Numbered from the stretch's first letter, positions 1-6,525 are shown. The stretch: 6,525 bases of DNA from CAWHOW01 sp050013795 (GCA_050013795.1 JBEKEO010000180.1:1-6525); one strand, 5' to 3'. The notes: generated by a model not told the origin, from the letters alone. Made by a program: numbers and translations.

Positions 1-1
1 C

Positions 2-451
2 TTAGGCGAGTTGAAGAATTATGGCATGATATTTCTTATTATCTTTTCTCTCATTTTCCTCATAAAACTGATGAAGGTTACTGGCATAATTGATATTATT
101 ACCAAAGGGCTAAGCCCCTTGTTGCACATGATGGGAATAGGGGCGGAGGTCACCACCATCGCCATAATTGGCATTACACTGGGCGTGGTGTATGGAGGAG
201 CATTGATAATAAACGAATCGAAGTCTACCGAAATAAGCAAGCGCGATATTTTTTATTGCCTTGCACTGATGGGGCTTTGCCATAGCCTTATTGAGGATAC
301 CATACTGATGATAGCCATAGGCGGACACTATTCGGGCATTTTAATAGCGAGGCTTATCTTTTCCTTTCTTATAATCTGGGCATTGGTAAAGTTTACCAGG
401 AAACTTCCAGATAAGACCTTTGCAAAGTATTTTCTTGCAAAAAAACAATAA
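2..451 (+). CDS. Partial membrane protein, nucleoside-recognition (Gate) domain-like, C-terminal part
   Basis: The reading frame is already open at the left edge (codons for L-G-E precede the first possible TTG at 11), so this is the C-terminal 149 residues of a longer protein and not a gene starting at that TTG. Four hydrophobic segments are visible at about residues 7-24, 50-70, 83-107 and 112-131 of the visible part, and the chain ends in a short basic tail. The segment G-L-C-H-S-L-I-E-D-T at 91-100, which places His, Glu and Asp inside a membrane helix, together with the glycine-rich helix around 57-66, recalls proteins annotated as nucleoside recognition domain or spore-maturation-like (Gate domain) in Bacteroidota and other bacteria. 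Members are thought to be inner-membrane transport-related proteins, but their substrate is generally not established. The family call is from memory of the motif and is moderate; the membrane location is firm. Confidence 0.65.
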   Translation, partial: LGELKNYGMIFLIIFSLIFLIKLMKVTGIIDIITKGLSPLLHMMGIGAEVTTIAIIGITLGVVYGGALIINESKSTEISKRDIFYCLALMGLCHSLIEDTILMIAIGGHYSGILIARLIFSFLIIWALVKFTRKLPDKTFAKYFLAKKQ

Positions 452-470
452 CAGATACAACTTTTAGTTT

Positions 471-551
471 ATGCTTTTGTTCCGATTAATTTCCGGGTCG
501 ATTCTGGTCATCCTAATTGTTGTGGGATTGCAGCAAAACATTTTGTTATAA
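471..551 (+). CDS. Possible 26-residue hydrophobic small protein (weak)
   Basis: An ATG-to-TAA frame of 26 codons lies 19 bases after the membrane protein stop. It encodes one hydrophobic stretch (S-I-L-V-I-L-I-V-V-G-L, residues 10-20) with an arginine at position 5, the shape of a single-pass membrane peptide. No ribosome-binding sequence is visible, and AT-rich intergenic DNA often gives such short hydrophobic frames by chance. It is listed because it is the only frame of this type in the gap and follows a membrane-protein gene on the same strand. I do not recognise it, and chance is the more likely explanation. Confidence 0.13.
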   Translation: MLLFRLISGSILVILIVVGLQQNILL

Positions 552-610
552 GCTTTTTATTAAGCCTTAATTGATTTGGAAAAAGCATGGATATTTTTCT
601 TTTTTATGCT

Positions 611-618
611 TATATTTG
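611..618 (+). promoter_or_regulatory. Candidate Bacteroidota-type -7 box (TATATTTG)
   Basis: TATATTTG matches the TAnnTTTG -7 consensus used by the primary sigma factor of Bacteroidota. It ends 30 bases before the ATG at 649, which would give a short leader of roughly 25 bases. No good TTTG -33 element is found at the expected distance upstream (around 587-592 reads TGG rather than TTG), so this is a half-site match in AT-rich DNA. Confidence 0.35.
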
Positions 619-648
619 ACAAGTAATTGATTATCTAATTATAAAATC

Positions 649-3267
649 ATGACAACATTTCATTTTCACCAAGACTTGGCATTTGGACCGGATGATTCAA
701 ATGAAATTAAGATACTGAGATATTTACAGGCGATAGAGAAATATCCTGAAGATAAGGATCAGTTTTTACAACAATTGTCTATGCTTCATCTTACAGATGG
801 ACAGTATGATAAAGCGCTAAACTATATGCAGCAAGCCATTGAAGCGGCAACCGACGATGAGCGCCGCGCCGAATATTATCATTTTGTATCCTATTTTTAT
901 GCTGATTATCTTGACGGGGATAATACAGTTCTTGCCATTTCCAATATGGAGAAAGCAGTTGAACTTGACCCTGAAAGCGCCGAAAGGCTGCACGTTCTGG
1001 CACAATATTATATTGATGACAAACAGTATAAAAAAGCCATTGCCCTTCTGGCTAAAATAATCGCAATGCCCCAGGATAAGCACGGTGAAACACCCGAATA
1101 TGAATTCTTTGAAAGAATGGAATGGTTATATACTGATGATAACGATTATGATCATGCACAGAAAATCTATACAAAAATGCTGAAGCAGGCTGAAAATGAT
1201 GAAGAGAGAGCCCTTGTGTACATGATGATTTCCTATATGGATGAGGATGCACAGGATGAAGAAAATGCCATTGCCAATGCCAAACGAGCTGTTGAGCTTT
1301 GCCCAGCTAATTATCCCGCTATTAAAAGACTCGGAGATTGCTATACTCATTTCAAACAACATGAAAAAGCGCTGAAGGCTTATAATAAACTGCTTCCGCT
1401 TGCAAAGAATGAAACCGGCAAATACAAAAACTGGCGCCTGCGTTATTATTATGAGAACGTGGCTCCGCTTCATTTGGAAATGAATAATCCTGAGAAAGCA
1501 GTTGCCTGCTATAAAAAAATGCTTCCTCTTTATGATTCGCCAAAGGATTCGTACAATGCGCTTGAACAACTCTCGGCTATCCATTACCAGCAAAAACAGT
1601 ACGATAAGGCTGTGCCCTACCTTAAAAAGATAATTAAGTTATGGCCAAACTTTTACCCGCGCGCCTATACTTCCATGGCTACTTATTACTTGTTCGTGGA
1701 AAAAGATCCCGAGAACGCCCTCAATTACCTGTTCATGGCTGCTAAAGCAAATTGTGCAAGCGATACGTTTTTAGGAAACGACAAAGAAATTGCAGGCCTT
1801 ACCAATGCTTACATGGGAGAAATTTACTATAAAAATTTTCATGATGAAGATACGGCGATAAGCTATTATGAGAAAGCTCTTACCTGCAAACTTGAAAAGG
1901 TAGTGGAAGGGGAAATCTGCGACAGTTTATATAAAATATATACAGGCAGGGGCGATGATGAGAATGCTGCCAAATATAAAGAAAGACGCAGCGGCTTAAA
2001 GATAATGCTTGATATGTTCAGCGGTGATTGGACACCGCCTCCACCTAAAACATTGCACGAGCGGCTTCGCAATCCCAAGAACAAAGACATCAACCTGGAA
2101 GACCTTCCTTATCATTATTCAAAACTTCCTGATGATTATAGCAAGAAAACTGAAATCCTGAAACCTATACAGGAGGAATTTGAAAGAGACCTTTTGGAAA
2201 ATCCTGCTTATAAAGAGTTCTTTGCCAACTACACTCCCAAAAGTGTAAGGCAATTCTGCGAAAACTATGCAGCACATAAGAATTTGCTTGTAAGCAACTG
2301 GGAGTGCTATATTGACGAACCCTCTAAAGAGGTGGTATGGAGGAAGTATGCCGAAAAGATGCTTGAACTCATTTTGAATAAAAAACTCTTCAACCTGCAA
2401 CTGCAGTGGAGGGCGGATCAGATTAAAATACCAGAAATTAGAGTAACACTTGACTTTCAATATTGGAACATGACTCTTAATCACGAGATATTGCAATGCT
2501 CTTTCATTGAGCCTATAACTCCTGAAGAGATCTCGGTGATGAAGCAATTCCTGGCTGATGATAATTTTTTCGATAGTACTAATTCCTGGCTTTGCGGCTG
2601 GCAGGAATATGATAAAATAATGGAAAAGGATGAAGAAGGCGATTTACCTTTAATGCCGATATGGTACGAATTTTATGACAGTATGATGGGCACCGGCTCT
2701 TTGCTTTTGCTTCCCGATGAACGCGGAGAAAAGGAAAAATCCTATGAAAGTATTTATTGGGAATGGTACCGCAAGCAGCCACCACCTACTGCGGTTCCTC
2801 CTCTTCCTGCCGCTCCAGAACCTCTTCTTCCGCAGCCTCTTTTCACCTATGATGGAACTAAATACACTGAGTTCATGGAGATGTTTGAGAATGATTATCT
2901 CTGTAAGCTTCACCAGGGATGGCTTGAAGAGAGAAAGAAACCCGATGAAACTTACGACGAGGATGCCGTTCGTGAAGCTATCATGGAGCTGGCCGATGCC
3001 GACGAACCTTTGTACATGGATAGCTCGCTTGTGTGGCACCAGGCTATTATTCGCTGTGCCCAAAAATTCAAGAATAAGAAAGTTGCTGAAAAGATGGATG
3101 AAGTGTATGCAAACTACCTGATGCAGCGTGAACTTAAGTTAAACGGTCCCGTTAATCTGGATGATGACAGAAACACCAGCTTTTCAAAGCAGCGCAGTGA
3201 TGAAATAATGGCACGCATACTTAAAGGCAGGGAACTGAATGGTGAACCACGCGACCTGAATTTTTAA
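649..3267 (+). CDS. Large TPR-repeat protein with unassigned C-terminal region
   Basis: This 872-residue protein has no signal peptide or membrane segment, so it is predicted to be cytoplasmic. Residues about 39-445 form a superhelix of around ten TPR-like helix pairs. Clear units fall near 39-70, 75-108, 111-142, 150-184, 187-219, 223-254, 264-296, 301-333, 338-370 and 385-418, with typical wording such as G-Q-Y-D-K-A and A-V-E-L-D-P. TPR arrays bind partner proteins. The array ends at a proline break (W-T-P-P-P-P, 461-466). Next come an aromatic-rich acidic region (about 470-708), a proline-rich linker (709-732) and a helical, charged tail (733-872). I recognise no domain or catalytic motif after residue 450. 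The start is well bounded: an in-frame TGA lies at 628-630 and the next in-frame ATG is codon 45. There is no Shine-Dalgarno sequence, only A-rich DNA before the ATG, as is usual in Bacteroidota. The partner and pathway are unknown. Confidence 0.9.
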   Translation: MTTFHFHQDLAFGPDDSNEIKILRYLQAIEKYPEDKDQFLQQLSMLHLTDGQYDKALNYMQQAIEAATDDERRAEYYHFVSYFYADYLDGDNTVLAISNMEKAVELDPESAERLHVLAQYYIDDKQYKKAIALLAKIIAMPQDKHGETPEYEFFERMEWLYTDDNDYDHAQKIYTKMLKQAENDEERALVYMMISYMDEDAQDEENAIANAKRAVELCPANYPAIKRLGDCYTHFKQHEKALKAYNKLLPLAKNETGKYKNWRLRYYYENVAPLHLEMNNPEKAVACYKKMLPLYDSPKDSYNALEQLSAIHYQQKQYDKAVPYLKKIIKLWPNFYPRAYTSMATYYLFVEKDPENALNYLFMAAKANCASDTFLGNDKEIAGLTNAYMGEIYYKNFHDEDTAISYYEKALTCKLEKVVEGEICDSLYKIYTGRGDDENAAKYKERRSGLKIMLDMFSGDWTPPPPKTLHERLRNPKNKDINLEDLPYHYSKLPDDYSKKTEILKPIQEEFERDLLENPAYKEFFANYTPKSVRQFCENYAAHKNLLVSNWECYIDEPSKEVVWRKYAEKMLELILNKKLFNLQLQWRADQIKIPEIRVTLDFQYWNMTLNHEILQCSFIEPITPEEISVMKQFLADDNFFDSTNSWLCGWQEYDKIMEKDEEGDLPLMPIWYEFYDSMMGTGSLLLLPDERGEKEKSYESIYWEWYRKQPPPTAVPPLPAAPEPLLPQPLFTYDGTKYTEFMEMFENDYLCKLHQGWLEERKKPDETYDEDAVREAIMELADADEPLYMDSSLVWHQAIIRCAQKFKNKKVAEKMDEVYANYLMQRELKLNGPVNLDDDRNTSFSKQRSDEIMARILKGRELNGEPRDLNF

Positions 3268-3341
3268 CTTTTGCCTGAGCCGAATATTATTCCATGTATT
3301 TATCTTTCATTAATATATAGGGTGGATTACGTCACTTAGTT

Positions 3342-3425
3342 ACCCGGCATCGATACTCAGTAACCAGGAATCGATGCTCAGTAACCGGGAATCGATGCTC
3401 AGTATCCCGGCATCGATGCTCAGTA
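3342..3425. repeat. Tandem array, four 21-bp units with ATCGAT core
   Basis: Four contiguous units lie at 3342-3362, 3363-3383, 3384-3404 and 3405-3425, with no change in length. Each unit reads ACC (TCC in the last), a variable base, GG, C or A, the hexamer ATCGAT, then G (A in the first) and CTCAGTA. ATCGAT occurs at 3349, 3370, 3391 and 3412, exactly 21 bases apart. Units 2 and 3 differ at one base; units 1 and 4 share CCCGGCATCGAT. In unit 4 the core extends to a perfect 10-base palindrome, GCATCGATGC (3410-3419). A decayed half-unit (CTTAGTT, 3335-3341) may precede the array. The spacing equals two DNA helical turns, so the cores would lie on the same face. The function is unknown; a row of protein-binding sites or an expanded intergenic repeat are both possible. 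Confidence 0.95.
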
Positions 3426-3435
3426 CCTTTTTTGC

Positions 3436-3489
3436 AAAAAGGACATGAAACACAAAAAGGACATAAATTGTAAAAAGGATACTTTTTTG
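3436..3489. repeat. Tandem array, three 18-bp units starting AAAAAGGA
   Basis: Units begin at 3436, 3454 and 3472, exactly 18 bases apart. The first two share AAAAAGGACAT and match at 13 of 18 positions; the third keeps AAAAAGGA and then diverges into a T6 run. The array starts 10 bases after the 21-bp array. Both ends carry the complement of the repeat core. CCTTTTT (3426-3432) can pair with AAAAAGG of unit 1 across a 3-base loop. AAAAAG of unit 3 (3472-3477) can pair with CTTTTT (3482-3487) across the loop GATA. A transcript from either strand could therefore fold into weak AT-rich hairpins ending in U-rich sequence, possibly helping termination. Confidence 0.85.
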
Positions 3490-3501
3490 AAAATTAACCT
3501 G

Positions 3502-3529
3502 TGAAACACCTTAAGTTTCATCCCTTTTT
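3502..3529 (+). terminator. Weak hairpin with downstream T-run, possible terminator of the TPR gene
   Basis: TGAAAC (3502-3507) and GTTTCA (3515-3520) form a perfect 6-bp stem around a 7-base loop. The sequence TCCC and then five T residues (3525-3529) follow. The arrangement resembles an intrinsic terminator on the plus strand, but the stem is short and AT-rich and the T-run does not begin directly at the stem. It lies about 235 bases after the TPR stop codon. Confidence 0.3.
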
Positions 3530-3543
3530 AGCGTGAAAAGGGG
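3521..3543. other. Hairpin CCCTTTT / AAAAGGG
   Basis: CCCTTTT (3522-3528) pairs with AAAAGGG (3536-3542). A T-G wobble at 3521/3543 and another at 3529/3535 extend it to about nine pairs around the loop AGCGT. It directly abuts the TGAAAC hairpin at 3502-3520, so one transcript could form two consecutive stems. Neither strand has a T-run after this stem, so it is not a textbook terminator by itself. Confidence 0.5.
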
Positions 3544-3572
3544 AAAATGGAGAAAATTGGGCTGAATTATGC

Positions 3573-3593
3573 AAACTCCTAACTCTAAACTCC
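3573..3593. repeat. Three 7-bp units (AAACTCC / TAACTCT / AAACTCC)
   Basis: The units at 3573-3579, 3580-3586 and 3587-3593 share the core AACTC-pyrimidine at a period of exactly 7; the first and third are identical. On the minus strand this reads as a GGAGTTT-type repeat, a style of microsatellite I recall from intergenic DNA of Bacteroidota. No function can be assigned. Confidence 0.6.
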
Positions 3594-3602
3594 CCCTGTT
3601 CG

Positions 3603-3622
3603 CGCTCGTCTCCTGACGAGTG
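3603..3622 (-). terminator. GC-rich hairpin just after uvrA stop, possible terminator
   Basis: CTCGTC (3605-3610) pairs perfectly with GACGAG (3615-3620) around the 4-base loop TCCT. A G-T wobble (3604/3621) and a C-G pair (3603/3622) extend the stem to eight pairs. It is the strongest hairpin in the junction and begins 7 bases after the uvrA stop codon. On the minus strand no T-run follows it; a T5 run precedes it. It may end or protect the uvrA transcript, but it lacks the U-tract of a classical intrinsic terminator. Confidence 0.4.
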
Positions 3623-3629
3623 AAAAAGA

Positions 3630-6461
3630 TTAATCAAAATGTTTCTTCAGAAAGCTGCCTGTATAGGAGGCTTTGCAATTGGTAATATCTTCGGGAGTGC
3701 CTTCAAAAACTATAGTGCCGCCTTTGTTTCCGCCTTCGGGACCAAGGTCAATTATCCAGTCGGAGCATTTAATAATTTCAACATTATGCTCAATAACTAT
3801 TAATGAATGCCCATTCTTCAGCAGGGCATCAAAGGAGTGTAGCAGTTTGCTAATATCGTGGAAATGCAAACCAGTGGTTGGTTCGTCAAATATAAACAGC
3901 GTAGGGCTTTCGGCAGAACCTTTGGTAAGGAAGTAAGCCAGCATGATACGCTGAGCTTCACCACCGCTAAGCGTACTCGAAGGCTGCCCCAGCTTAATAT
4001 AACCTAATCCAACATCAGCCAGTGGTTGCAGTTTGCTAACTATTCGTTGCTCGTGGGTGGCTTTATCTTTTGAACCGAAGAATACCAGCGCTTCTTCCAC
4101 TGTCATGTCCAGTATATGACTGATGTTTTTCCCTTTGTACACCACATCCAGCACCTCGTCCTTAAAGCGTTTGCCTTTGCAGCTTTCGCACACCAGCTTA
4201 ATATCGGCCATGAACTGCATTTCAATAGTAACTTCACCTGCGCCTTCGCATTCTTCACAACGACCGCCGGGTATATTAAAAGAAAAGTAACCGGGCTTAT
4301 AACTCCTTAGTCTTGCCAGTTGCTGATGCGAGTATAGTTCGCGTATATCGTCGTAAGCCTTTACATAGGTAACGGGATTAGAGCGCGATGATTTGCCTAT
4401 AGGGTTCTGGTCAACAAATTCAACATCGGTAATGCTTTTAATATCGCCTTCAATCTTATCGAGCTTCCCTGTCTTTTCGCTATATCCGCCGAATATCTTT
4501 TTCAGCGTAGGATAGAGTATAGTCTTTACCAACGATGTTTTCCCCGAGCCGCTCACTCCTGTAACTGCCACAAGCGCATGCAGCGGGAACTTTACATCTA
4601 TGCCTTTAAGGTTGTTTTCTCTTGCCCCTTTAATTTCAACGAACTCCTTCCATTTCCTGCGGCTTTTGGGAACGGCTATCTTGAGTTTCTTATTCAGGTA
4701 TTTAGCCGTAAGGCAATCGGTTTCTTTATTCAGCAGGTCGTCAAGACTGCCTTCAAACACCACTTCGCCACCATGCACCCCTGCAAGCGGACCAATATCT
4801 ATCAAATGGTCAGATGCACGTATAATATCTTCATCGTGTTCAACTACAATTACTGTATTTCCCAAGTCACGAAGGGATTTAAGCACACCTATAAGCCTTA
4901 CGGTATCGCGCGGATGAAGCCCTATGCTTGGCTCATCAAGGATGTACATGGAACCAACAAGACTGCTTCCAAGAAAAGTGGCAAGATTGATGCGTTGAGA
5001 TTCTCCTCCTGACAAAGAAGAAGAAAGCCTGTTCAGCGTGAGATAACCTATGCCAACATCCAGCAGGAAGCGCAGGCGTATGGTTATTTCGGTAAGCAAA
5101 CGCTTACTGATAGTTTTTTCATATTCAGTAAGCTTAATATTTTTGAAGAAATCATAAAGCTCATCAAGGGGCATCAGTGCCAGCTCAGAAACCGACTTAC
5201 CACCAACCTTCACATAATTGGCATCTTTGCGCAAACGTGTACCGTTGCATTCGGGGCATTTGGTCTTTCCCCTGTAACGTGCAAGCATTACGCGGTATTG
5301 TATCTTGTAGGTTTGTTCTTCAACATATTTAAAGAAATCATTCAGTCCGCCGAAATGCTTATTGCCTTTCCAAAGCAGTTCTTTTTCCTTTTCAGTTAAT
5401 TCATAGAAAGGGCGATGAATAGGGAAGTCGAATTTATAAGCGTTCATCACAAGCTGATCTTTCCATTCGCTCATCTTCTCGCCTTTCCAGCAGGCAACAG
5501 CGCCATCAAATATGGAAAGGCTTTTATCAGGAATCACGAGGTCCTCATCAATGCCTATAATGCTGCCGAAACCTCCGCATGCTTTGCATGCGCCATAAGG
5601 ATTATTAAAACTAAAAAGATTGGTGCTGGGCTCTTCGAAAGTGATACCGTCGACTTCAAACTTCTTTGAAAAGCTCATCATTTTCTTTATATTTTTAGCG
5701 CTTAACGATTCCACATTACAATTGCCTTCACCTTCAAAAAAGGCTGTTTCCACCGAATCGGCTATCCTTGAATTGAAGTCATCATCATCTTTCTTCACAA
5801 CGAACCTGTCGATAACCACATGTATGTTACCTTTCTTATTTTTATCCACAGTGCCTTTAAGCAGTTCATCAATACGAATGATCTCACCATTCATCAATAT
5901 CCTTGAGAAGCCCTGCTGCAACAATACTTCCAATTGTGTCTTCATTGACCTTCCCTGTTTAACAGGAACAGGAGAATAGACGATGACCTGTGTGTTATCG
6001 TCAAATGACTGTATATAATTCACCACGTCGGTAACGGTATCCCTTTTCACTACAGTTCCGCTGACAGGTGAATAGGTTAAACCTATCCTTGCATAAAGGA
6101 GCTTTATATATTCATATATCTCAGTGGAAGTTCCCACTGTTGAACGTGGACTTCGGGTATTCACCTTCTGCTCGACAGCAATAGCGGGAGAAATACCATT
6201 AATATAATCCACTTCCGGCTTGTTCATCCTTCCGAGGAACTGCCGGGCATACGAACTAAGGCTTTCTACGTACCTTCGCTGGCCTTCTGCATACAACGTA
6301 TCAAAAGCAAGCGATGATTTACCTGAACCGGAAAGGCCTGTGATAACAATAAGCTTATTACGGGGAATGCAAACATCAATGTTCTTTAAATTATGAACCT
6401 TTGCACCTTTAACTATAATATACTTATGATAATCAGGGGAAATACTTATTTTTTTAGTCAT
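3630..6461 (-). CDS. uvrA: UvrA, excinuclease ABC subunit A
   Basis: UvrA is the cytoplasmic ATPase dimer that finds damaged DNA with UvrB and starts nucleotide excision repair. Starting at the ATG at 6459-6461 the protein has 943 residues, close to the usual 940. The first ATPase half shows Walker A GLSGSGKSS (42-50), the signature LSGGESQR (483-490), Walker B YILDEPS (506-512) and switch His542. The second shows Walker A GVSGSGKTS (635-643), signature LSGGEAQR (831-838), Walker B LFIFDEP (855-861) and His892. The UvrB/DNA-interaction region after the first Walker A (about 72-99, RQFLGRM and AVEQK) is canonical. The second zinc module is intact (C735, C738, C758, C761). The first keeps only C292 and C295; the preceding pair is replaced by residues 268-280 (F-E-V-D-G-I-T-F-E-E-P). 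A TTG at 6486-6488 would add nine residues but is less likely. The leader lacks a Shine-Dalgarno sequence and is pyrimidine-rich. A second uvrA elsewhere in the genome cannot be excluded. Confidence 0.97.
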   Translation of the reverse strand: MTKKISISPDYHKYIIVKGAKVHNLKNIDVCIPRNKLIVITGLSGSGKSSLAFDTLYAEGQRRYVESLSSYARQFLGRMNKPEVDYINGISPAIAVEQKVNTRSPRSTVGTSTEIYEYIKLLYARIGLTYSPVSGTVVKRDTVTDVVNYIQSFDDNTQVIVYSPVPVKQGRSMKTQLEVLLQQGFSRILMNGEIIRIDELLKGTVDKNKKGNIHVVIDRFVVKKDDDDFNSRIADSVETAFFEGEGNCNVESLSAKNIKKMMSFSKKFEVDGITFEEPSTNLFSFNNPYGACKACGGFGSIIGIDEDLVIPDKSLSIFDGAVACWKGEKMSEWKDQLVMNAYKFDFPIHRPFYELTEKEKELLWKGNKHFGGLNDFFKYVEEQTYKIQYRVMLARYRGKTKCPECNGTRLRKDANYVKVGGKSVSELALMPLDELYDFFKNIKLTEYEKTISKRLLTEITIRLRFLLDVGIGYLTLNRLSSSLSGGESQRINLATFLGSSLVGSMYILDEPSIGLHPRDTVRLIGVLKSLRDLGNTVIVVEHDEDIIRASDHLIDIGPLAGVHGGEVVFEGSLDDLLNKETDCLTAKYLNKKLKIAVPKSRRKWKEFVEIKGARENNLKGIDVKFPLHALVAVTGVSGSGKTSLVKTILYPTLKKIFGGYSEKTGKLDKIEGDIKSITDVEFVDQNPIGKSSRSNPVTYVKAYDDIRELYSHQQLARLRSYKPGYFSFNIPGGRCEECEGAGEVTIEMQFMADIKLVCESCKGKRFKDEVLDVVYKGKNISHILDMTVEEALVFFGSKDKATHEQRIVSKLQPLADVGLGYIKLGQPSSTLSGGEAQRIMLAYFLTKGSAESPTLFIFDEPTTGLHFHDISKLLHSFDALLKNGHSLIVIEHNVEIIKCSDWIIDLGPEGGNKGGTIVFEGTPEDITNCKASYTGSFLKKHFD

Positions 6462-6525
6462 GTTAAGGGAGAAGAGGAAATTGGTCAAACTACTTATGAA
6501 TACTAGGTTTTAAAGGATTGTCAAT

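Larger units (their letters stand above)
3268..3629. other. Noncoding junction between converging genes, repeat-rich
   Basis: These 362 bases separate the 3' ends of the TPR gene (+) and uvrA (-). I find no convincing gene in either direction. The stretch 3268-3341 is plain AT-rich sequence without a strong terminator. After it come a 21-bp tandem array, an 18-bp tandem array, two small hairpins, a 7-bp repeat and a GC-rich hairpin next to the uvrA stop. Each is listed separately. Since both flanking genes end here, the region should carry their transcription terminators, although no textbook stem plus U-tract is present. Confidence 0.85.

Noticed and set aside
11..13. TTG at position 11 as the true start of the membrane protein
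   Set aside because: The frame is open to the window edge, and the product would be only about half of what the family needs. Truncation by the window is the simpler reading.
2717..3121. 134-codon plus-strand frame inside the TPR gene
   Set aside because: It is out of frame within a gene that has clear protein character, and its product shows no recognisable features.
3321..3488. Long open frames through the repeat arrays on both strands, including a minus-strand frame with C-P-F-C-x-x-C-P-F-C, which looks like a zinc motif
   Set aside because: The array periods of 21 and 18 bases are multiples of three, so any stop-free frame in one unit stays open through the array. Neither that minus-strand frame nor the matching plus-strand frames has a convincing start with upstream signals, and the cysteines come from the repeat TGTCCTTTTTG.
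3342..3489. CRISPR-like array
   Set aside because: The units are directly contiguous with no unique spacers, are too short, and no cas genes are nearby.
5620..5979. 119-codon plus-strand frame opposite uvrA
   Set aside because: It is antisense to a firmly identified uvrA, and its serine-rich, low-complexity product is what the complement of uvrA codons gives.
6496..6525. TTGACA at 6519-6524 on the minus strand as a -35 box for uvrA, and TAGTTTG-like sequence as a -7 box
   Set aside because: No good -10 partner lies at the right spacing, and TAGTTTG lacks one base of the TAnnTTTG consensus. The promoter may lie beyond the window.

Overview
The window looks like chromosomal DNA from a member of the Bacteroidota (inference). 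The support is AT-rich DNA, start codons without a Shine-Dalgarno sequence, a TAnnTTTG-type promoter box ahead of the central gene, and a UvrA whose wording resembles, from memory, the Bacteroidota type. I see no phage, insertion sequence, CRISPR array, tRNA or rRNA.

Layout: (1) The left edge (2-451, +) is the C-terminal half of a polytopic membrane protein, probably of the nucleoside-recognition/Gate-domain family; its start lies outside the window. (2) A 197-bp gap (452-648) holds a candidate promoter for the next gene and one weak 26-codon hydrophobic open frame. (3) A large cytoplasmic protein of 872 residues (649-3267, +) has about ten tetratricopeptide (TPR) repeats followed by a roughly 420-residue C-terminal region that I do not recognise. 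(4) A 362-bp noncoding junction (3268-3629) separates two converging genes. It is packed with short tandem repeats of three periods (21 bp x4, 18 bp x3, 7 bp x3) and several small hairpins. (5) A full-length UvrA, the DNA damage-recognition ATPase of nucleotide excision repair, lies on the minus strand (3630-6461). It lacks half of the first zinc-binding cysteine set.

The three genes show no evident shared pathway. The membrane-protein gene and the TPR gene point the same way, but a promoter candidate lies between them; uvrA converges on them. The part least explained by standard annotation is the repeat-rich junction, above all the exact 21-bp array built around the palindrome ATCGAT. The unassigned C-terminal half of the TPR protein comes next. 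I found no convincing new multi-gene system.
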